A stretch of 64,000 nucleotides of DNA from Cedecea sp000277545 (GTDB lineage: Bacteria; Pseudomonadota; Gammaproteobacteria; Enterobacterales; Enterobacteriaceae). The translations under genes and the position numbers were made by a program. Of the stretch, positions 58,963 to 64,000 are shown piece by piece. The DNA lies in assembly GCA_050847315.1 (NCBI GenBank), contig CP193791.1. One strand, written 5' to 3'. Under the pieces are notes generated by a model. That model was not told the origin of the DNA and did no database searches. It was given only the letters and a program-made list of their open reading frames with translations. Position 1 is the stretch's first letter. Each line of letters begins with the position of its first letter.

Positions 58963-58990
58963 GGAACCCAAGTGCGCTTTTCGCCACACA
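58963..58990 (+). promoter_or_regulatory. hrp box of the specialised lytic transglycosylase
   Basis: GGAACC-N15-CCACACA, 30 bases before the ATG at 59021. The CCACACA end equals that of the hrpJ box. Confidence 0.88.
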
Positions 58991-59020
58991 TTGCCTGTAA
59001 GAATTAGAGGAGATAACGCG

Positions 59021-59521
59021 ATGCAGACTAAACAATGGCGCTGGGGACTTTTACTGCTTAGCCTGCCGGCCCTCGCCCAGGCCGAATGCTTTACCCGCGT
59101 GGGGCATGCCTTTGGGATTGCTCCCGCATTGCTGGAGGCCATCGCCTGGAAAGAGTCGAAATTTAGTCTCTCGTCGGTGAACGCCGCCAACTCGAACCAC
59201 ACCGAAGACGTGTGCATGATGCAGGTGAACAGCGTGCATTTTGGCCGGTTGAAGCAGCTGGGCGTGACGCGTGACAACCTGCTGCACGATCCCTGTACCT
59301 GCATCGCCACCGGCGCGTGGGTGTTACACGGGCTGTTCCGCCAGTATGGCCGCTCCTGGAATACCGTCGGCATGTACAATACCGGCCCGTCGGAAAAGCG
59401 CCGCCAGCTTCGAAGCCGCTATGCGGATGACGTCCAGCGTATTTATAAGATCCTGCAAAAGCAGCAGCCCGCGCGGCGTGAAGAGGATCTGTTTGCCAGC
59501 AACGAGGCTGCAGGCCAATAA
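59021..59521 (+). CDS. Specialised lytic transglycosylase (IpgF/IagB-type)
   Basis: 166-residue secreted enzyme: signal peptide of about 21 residues (cut after LAQA), catalytic Glu45 in AIAWKESKFS, MQVNS motif and MYNTGPSEKR. Cysteines in ECF, DVC and DPCTC probably form disulfides. It clears peptidoglycan locally so that the injectisome can assemble. ATG 59021 follows AGAGGAG; the frame runs ten codons further up to a TTG. It is the only gene in its transcript, ending at a strong terminator. It is the second transglycosylase in the cluster, beside the harpin chimera. Confidence 0.88.
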   Translation: MQTKQWRWGLLLLSLPALAQAECFTRVGHAFGIAPALLEAIAWKESKFSLSSVNAANSNHTEDVCMMQVNSVHFGRLKQLGVTRDNLLHDPCTCIATGAWVLHGLFRQYGRSWNTVGMYNTGPSEKRRQLRSRYADDVQRIYKILQKQQPARREEDLFASNEAAGQ

Positions 59522-59548
59522 AAAAACCGGGACATTTCCCGGTTTTTT
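59521..59548. terminator. Bidirectional terminator between transglycosylase gene and dspF
   Basis: AAAAAACCGGGA-N4-TCCCGGTTTTTT, perfectly symmetrical, serving both convergent transcripts. Confidence 0.93.
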
Positions 59549-59561
59549 ATTTCTATCAATA

Positions 59562-59987
59562 TCAGCGCGGCGTGGCGGCCTCCAGCAGCGAAGGCAGCTC
59601 GGCAATAAATGCTCTGACCTCGCCGCTCTGGCTGATAAAGGCGTTTAACCAACCCGCAAACCGCTCGGCGTCCAGGACAAACATTTCGCACTGAGTGCAA
59701 AGCCGAATGGCATTTTCCCCATCGAGCGCCAGCCAGCAGCCACGCATCGCGTTCATTTCAAAGTTCATCGCCAGCAGGTTCGGCAGCAGCGCCGCATCCT
59801 GCCCGGTTAATTCCCCTACCCGGCAGTGCAGCACCGCCGCGCTGCTGTCCGGCGGCAGTTCAATCACCGCCGCCTCTTGCTGCTGCGCATCCGTCAGCAG
59901 GCATACGCCTTCTTCCAGACGCAGCGAGATCTTGTGCTGTTTTCCCCAGGCATCAAGCCACTGTTGAAGCTGCTGTTGCATCGTCAT
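59562..59987 (-). CDS. dspF: DspF/AvrF chaperone
   Basis: 141-residue class I T3SS chaperone for DspE. The N-terminal helix LQQWLDAWGKQHKI, sheet with AVIELPPDSSAAVLHCRVGEL and dimer-helix motif LLPNLLAMNFEMNAMRGCWLAL are typical. The start at 59987 follows AAGGAGG; a second ATG at 59981 is possible. Directly after dspE in the same orientation, as in Erwinia dspEF (dspAB). Confidence 0.92.
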   Translation of the reverse strand: MTMQQQLQQWLDAWGKQHKISLRLEEGVCLLTDAQQQEAAVIELPPDSSAAVLHCRVGELTGQDAALLPNLLAMNFEMNAMRGCWLALDGENAIRLCTQCEMFVLDAERFAGWLNAFISQSGEVRAFIAELPSLLEAATPR

Positions 59988-59991
59988 TTCC

Positions 59992-62900
59992 TTATCCTCC
60001 TTTCACCATAAATCCCGCCTCGGCGGCGTCTTGCAGCGCCGATTTCACTTCTTTTTCTGCCTGGGCCACGCCACCGTCCACGGTGTAGCTGAGCGGCGCG
60101 CTGTCGTCATCGCCGTAGCTAAAGTTGATGGTGCCCAGATTTTCGTTCATCGACAGCGACACGCCGTTAGAGCCGCCGAGTAAAAATGACGGCGTCGAGA
60201 ACCCATCGGATTTGCTCTGCGTTTTGGTAAACGCGATAGATTTCAGTCGCAGTTTGTCGCGATCTTTTAACAGATCGACAATCGAGTCCTGGGTGACCGT
60301 ATGGTTTGCCCACTGGTCGACCAGCTTTTCACGCGGCTTGGTTTTCAGCTCAAGGGAGACCACCGCCTGGGAACTGCTGTTATCCTGCAGCCCGCGCAGG
60401 AGCGCTTTCAGCCGGTAATCCTCGCCCATCATCTGGGTAATGCGGTCGGCGTTACTCGGCGAAAACTCACCTTCCATAAAGTGGCGCATAAAGTGGAACA
60501 AGCCGTTGTTGTCGATGCGCGAAAGGTTCTTATAGGTGGACTGGTATTCCGCCTTGTTCACCAGCTGCTGCTGGTTGAGCACCGCATTTTGCTGGCGCAC
60601 GGTTTGCTGCAGCGACTGTAGCGCCGCCTGCGGGCCGTTGCCCGTCAGCTCGTGGTGCCGCGACGGCGGAATAAAGCGGGCAAAGTGGGTTTCCAGCTTG
60701 CCCAGCCGCTCTCCGGCTGACATCGGCAGGCGTGGAGCCCCTTCCGCCGGCGTGAGTTCATCCAGAAGTTGGCGGCTGGCGAGGTCGGTAAACTCGCCGC
60801 GTAGCCCGGTGATAAGCGCATCCACCTCGGCATTGGTCGGTTCGGGCTGCGTATTCTGCACGGAAAGCGAGTCGGCCTGCTGCTGCCGGGCGGTCAGCTG
60901 CTGCAGCGTGTCGAGCAGCGGACGGCGCGCCTTCGCGTTATCGGCAGGCGGATACCAGCGTGTAAAATGGGCATCCAGCTGGCTGAGCTTATCGGCCACG
61001 GAGATCGGCAGTTCCCCTTCTTTCGGCTCCTCTTTCAGTTTGGCCAGCAGCTGCGTGGAGGCGCTGTCGGTAAACTGCTTGCCCAGCGTGGTCATCAGTT
61101 TTTCCAGGTGAACGCCCTCCACCGGTTGGGCATTTTTTAAGTCTACGGTGAGGCTGTGCGTCGTCCGGTTGTTGATTGACAGCTGCACGCTGGCCCCGAC
61201 GCCGACGCCCACCGAGAAGGGATCTTTGTGCTTCGGCTGAAGGGTGGTGCTGACCGGAATGGCGATGTTAGCCCCGGCGCTCATCTGGTTAAATGCCCTC
61301 AGGCGGTGGTCGCTGTGGCTGACGCCCTGCCCTTCGGCGTTGCGTGAGTCCGTTCGTTCGCGGCTGCCCGCCAGCAGATTAGTGTTGGCATAGACGCCGC
61401 CGCCGAGGCGGGCGCTGGTCGGGAAATCTTTCTCGTGGCTGTCGGTAAACGGGAAGCCAACGCTCGCCAGCGCGGCGGCGTTGATGTCCACGCTGAAGCT
61501 CTGGGTTGCGCCACTTTTCACGCTGTGGTTGGCACCCCGGTTCAAAAACTCCAGCGGATCCAGCGTGCCGCTGCTCAGCTGTTCGATAAAACCGGGGATT
61601 TCGTGCTCCGCCAGTTCAAACGAGACACCGTGCTGGGACTGAAGCTGCCCGCCCAGCGTGACGCCGCCGCCCAGGCGAACGCCCTGCGACAGCGGGTGCT
61701 TATGGTCGCCGTCGAGATAGACTTTGTGGGTTTTGTTGTAGTCGGTCAGCACGTTGTAGCCGACGCCCACGATGCCGGTTGCCGACACGGCACCGGTGCG
61801 CCCGAAGCTGACGTTAATTCCCGTATCGCCGCGTGAAAAGCTCATGGTGTAGCCACGATCTGCACCCACTTTGCCGCCAACGCCCGCCACAACCTGAGTG
61901 CCCGGCGCCACCGTGGCGGTGGCAGACGCCCCATAGGTGCGGCTGAACGCCAGGTTTTCGCCGCTCTCCAGCGAGAGCACGGTGGAGACCATTTTGTCCT
62001 GCATTTCGCGCTGGTTTTCCGCCTGCATCACGGTTTTGGTATTGATGTTAACGCCGTGGTTTTCTTTGCTGAACGCCTTGGTCATTGCCTTGATGGCGTC
62101 ATAGTTGGCCTCCAGCGACTTGTGGTTGCCGAAGCCCTGAGTGGTGACCGTTTTAATCACGTTCCCGCCCCATTCGCTGTCCCTTAGCCGGGCCACGTTG
62201 GCGGCAATTTCCGTCATTTTGGCTGAACGCTGAGGTTCGCCCAGCAACGAGGCCTGCTGCAGCTCATCCACCGAATCATGCAGGGATTTCAGCGCCAGCA
62301 CGTCCAGCATTACCCTGGATTTCACCAGCCCGATATCGTCATGGATATCGCGCTGGCGCCCCATCGGGACCTGTTCTTTCTGGTGGTTAAGGGTTATTTT
62401 CCGCGCTTCCAGCTCGGCAATAATCGCCCCGGCGTGGTTGCTTTTATCGGCCGGATAGCGCCGCAGCAATTCGTTCAGTTGCCCGGTCAGGTTATCCTGG
62501 CGGCTGCTCGACGGGTTCAGCGCCCCGCTTTGGCTATGGTTCAGCCCAAAACGAGAAGGCGTGGCCTCCTGGCGGCGTTCGTCACGCACGCCATAGTGCT
62601 GGCCGATTTGCTCGCAGTAATGCGTGCTGCTGTCGGAAAGCTGGCGTGCAAAGCTGCTCATTTCTTCCAGCAGCGCCTTTTCCTGCGGCTGCCACTGGCG
62701 CGCCGTTTCCCCGCTCATGATTTCGAGACGCTGGCTTAAGCCTGGGCGCGGAGCCGCTCTGCCCGGCTGCTGCGAGAGCGCCTTCAGCCGCTGGGTCAAA
62801 TCCCCCTGCTGCTGGTAGACGTCTTTCAACCCTTCACGCCCGGCGTAGCGGTGCTGAATAGAATAGGCGGCGGTTTTTATCGGGCGCGGCCATTCCAGCG

Positions 62901-64000
62901 ACGGACGGAAGACAAACGTGCTGAGACGAGTGCGGAACGAGGTCCGAACCTGCTTGCCGTCCTGCCCGGTCTGGCCGAGGAAGTTTACCTCGCGTTTGAA
63001 GGTGATCCCGGTACCCGGCAGGCGCCAGTCTTTTGACGCTTTCGTCAGGCGCTCGTAGTGCTGGCGAGCCATGTTGGGTTCCGCCACCGGCGCGGTCGCC
63101 GGGTCGCCTTTTTCCCAGGCTCCGGCTTTGAAGACAAACGTATTGCCCTGCTTGTCGAGGGCGCTGACTTGCCCCTTAGCCGAGGTTTGCAGCGCGGTGA
63201 GTTCAGGCTGGCTGCCGTCCTCGTTTGCCGGCAGAGTGACTTTCGCTAACCCGTCGGCTTTGCCGCTGTTCCAGCCGTTTTCCGGCAGGCTGAACAGGCT
63301 CCCCTCTTTGCTTAACAGCCAAAGCTGCTTGTCTTCACCGAGGGCGAGATCGCTGACTTTTGCCGCATCCTCTTTCCCCGCGCTGCCGAGTACCAGCTTC
63401 TCAATTTGCTGCTGCAGAGCCGCCTGACTGAGCGTCTGGGTAGCACGCTGATTGCGGCGAGTGGTGGTGTCTATGTGGTGGAAGCCGATATCGCCTTTTT
63501 CGTTCACCGCCAGATAGCGGCGGCTGTCGATCGCCGTGAATGCCTGCGCTTTCTCGGCTTTGTCCAACCCGGCCGTGGCCAGATCGGCGCTTACGCTTTT
63601 GGTCACCTGCGGCAGCGCAAAGACGTTGCTGCCGTGGTCAACTTTGTTACTGCTCAGGTTGACCTTGAGGCGCTTCAGCTCGCCGTCTTTCATCAGCCAC
63701 GGCTGGCCGTCCAGGCCGCACTGCAGCTTGTCCGCTTTTTCGTCGGAAGCGGCCCACAGGCCGGTGGTTTCGTTGAAGTAGTGCACTTTGCCGTCGTGCA
63801 AAGCCAGCTTGCCGAGCCGCCCGAGATCCACCACATCATGGGCGGCAGGCGTGACCTGCGGCAGCCCTTTTTGGTAGTCGAGCACCAGGCTGTCGCTGAG
63901 GTTCCAGCTGCTCTGCGGCTTGAGGTCGCCGCCGTGCCAGTGGAAGGTAATGGCGTGCTTCTGGTCGTACTTATCCTTCACGATAAGGTGCAGGCGATCG
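59992..64000 (-). CDS. dspE: AvrE-family effector DspE (N-terminus outside the window)
   Basis: The open frame runs to the window edge without a stop: 1335 visible residues of an expected 1700-1900. AvrE-family effectors are injected into plant cells, form water- and solute-permeable channels, promote water soaking and suppress immunity. The visible N-proximal part is beta-rich (WD40/propeller-like, many W...D and ALPQVT segments). The middle contains a conserved helical-to-beta block (LGQTGQDGKQVRTSFRTRLS, then the GYTMSFSRGDTGINVSFGRTG barrel-like part). The C-terminus ends DAAEAGFMVKGG. An internal ~80-residue duplication lies at about 60578-61110. The start and hrp box are beyond 64000. 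Confidence 0.94.
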   Translation of the reverse strand, partial: DRLHLIVKDKYDQKHAITFHWHGGDLKPQSSWNLSDSLVLDYQKGLPQVTPAAHDVVDLGRLGKLALHDGKVHYFNETTGLWAASDEKADKLQCGLDGQPWLMKDGELKRLKVNLSSNKVDHGSNVFALPQVTKSVSADLATAGLDKAEKAQAFTAIDSRRYLAVNEKGDIGFHHIDTTTRRNQRATQTLSQAALQQQIEKLVLGSAGKEDAAKVSDLALGEDKQLWLLSKEGSLFSLPENGWNSGKADGLAKVTLPANEDGSQPELTALQTSAKGQVSALDKQGNTFVFKAGAWEKGDPATAPVAEPNMARQHYERLTKASKDWRLPGTGITFKREVNFLGQTGQDGKQVRTSFRTRLSTFVFRPSLEWPRPIKTAAYSIQHRYAGREGLKDVYQQQGDLTQRLKALSQQPGRAAPRPGLSQRLEIMSGETARQWQPQEKALLEEMSSFARQLSDSSTHYCEQIGQHYGVRDERRQEATPSRFGLNHSQSGALNPSSSRQDNLTGQLNELLRRYPADKSNHAGAIIAELEARKITLNHQKEQVPMGRQRDIHDDIGLVKSRVMLDVLALKSLHDSVDELQQASLLGEPQRSAKMTEIAANVARLRDSEWGGNVIKTVTTQGFGNHKSLEANYDAIKAMTKAFSKENHGVNINTKTVMQAENQREMQDKMVSTVLSLESGENLAFSRTYGASATATVAPGTQVVAGVGGKVGADRGYTMSFSRGDTGINVSFGRTGAVSATGIVGVGYNVLTDYNKTHKVYLDGDHKHPLSQGVRLGGGVTLGGQLQSQHGVSFELAEHEIPGFIEQLSSGTLDPLEFLNRGANHSVKSGATQSFSVDINAAALASVGFPFTDSHEKDFPTSARLGGGVYANTNLLAGSRERTDSRNAEGQGVSHSDHRLRAFNQMSAGANIAIPVSTTLQPKHKDPFSVGVGVGASVQLSINNRTTHSLTVDLKNAQPVEGVHLEKLMTTLGKQFTDSASTQLLAKLKEEPKEGELPISVADKLSQLDAHFTRWYPPADNAKARRPLLDTLQQLTARQQQADSLSVQNTQPEPTNAEVDALITGLRGEFTDLASRQLLDELTPAEGAPRLPMSAGERLGKLETHFARFIPPSRHHELTGNGPQAALQSLQQTVRQQNAVLNQQQLVNKAEYQSTYKNLSRIDNNGLFHFMRHFMEGEFSPSNADRITQMMGEDYRLKALLRGLQDNSSSQAVVSLELKTKPREKLVDQWANHTVTQDSIVDLLKDRDKLRLKSIAFTKTQSKSDGFSTPSFLLGGSNGVSLSMNENLGTINFSYGDDDSAPLSYTVDGGVAQAEKEVKSALQDAAEAGFMVKGG
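60578..61110 (-). repeat. Internal ~80-residue tandem duplication in DspE
   Basis: Unit one contains QFTDSASTQLLAKL, ELPISVADKLSQLDAHF and RWYPP; unit two contains EFTDLASRQLLDEL, RLPMSAGERLGKLETHF and RFIPP. Each ends in a Gln-rich helix (TARQQQ, TVRQQN). The match is at protein level only, so the duplication is old. Confidence 0.8.

Overview
The window is chromosomal DNA of a gammaproteobacterium of the order Enterobacterales, close to Escherichia/Enterobacter in its core genes. The genus cannot be fixed from the sequence alone. Two things stand out: a core backbone collinear with E. coli K-12 gene order, and a complete plant-pathogen-type Hrp (Hrc-Hrp1/Erwinia style) type III secretion system (T3SS) on the right-hand half.

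Positions 1-31.6 kb are backbone: xapA (cut by the window edge), nfsA-ybjC, grxA, ybjM, ybjL, the sigma-E sRNA RybB, rcdA, ybjJ, ybjI, a YjaB-like acetyltransferase, an aldo/keto reductase, ybiR-mntR, the small protein gene mntS, opgE, ompX, rhtA, dps, glnHPQ, ybiO, rlmF, a flavin reductase-like protein, mcbA, an accessory operon (orphan PTS IIC, glycosylasparaginase-like protein, M17 aminopeptidase), a transposase-derived protein, ybiJ, and ybiB-dinG. Compared with E. coli, the order is kept, but the long ldtB-to-ybjH stretch between ybiR and ybjI is replaced by two genes, xapA sits beside nfsA where rimK is expected, and four genes lie between mcbA and ybiJ.

Positions 31.7-64 kb are the Hrp island. 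First comes a four-gene leftward operon of two chaperones flanking two effectors: an NleD/HopH1-like zinc protease and a Cys-His-Asp protein with a proline-rich tail. Then come the regulators hrpY, hrpX and hrpL; the rightward operon hrpJ-hrcV-hrpQ-hrcN-hrpO-hrpP-hrcQ-hrcR-hrcS-hrcT-hrcU; a 780-base non-coding stretch packed with hairpins; and, leftward, hrpN, hrcC-hrpT, hrpF and hrpA-hrpB-hrcJ-hrpD-hrpE. hrpS follows behind an AT-rich region. The last block is a harpin/lytic transglycosylase chimera, a divergent lytic transglycosylase, dspF and the start-less dspE/avrE.

The regulatory circuit can be read from the DNA. HrpX-HrpY and HrpS should act on a perfect sigma-54 promoter in front of hrpL, and HrpL should act on seven hrp boxes (GGAACY-N15-YCACNNA). 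Unusual points: hrpX and hrpY are convergent and overlap tail to tail instead of forming an operon; hrpG and hrpV, the usual chaperone/anti-activator pair, are not at their normal places; the hrp boxes split into a CCAC class before machinery genes and a TCAC class before secreted proteins; and a structured, possibly RNA-encoding element lies between hrcU and hrpN.
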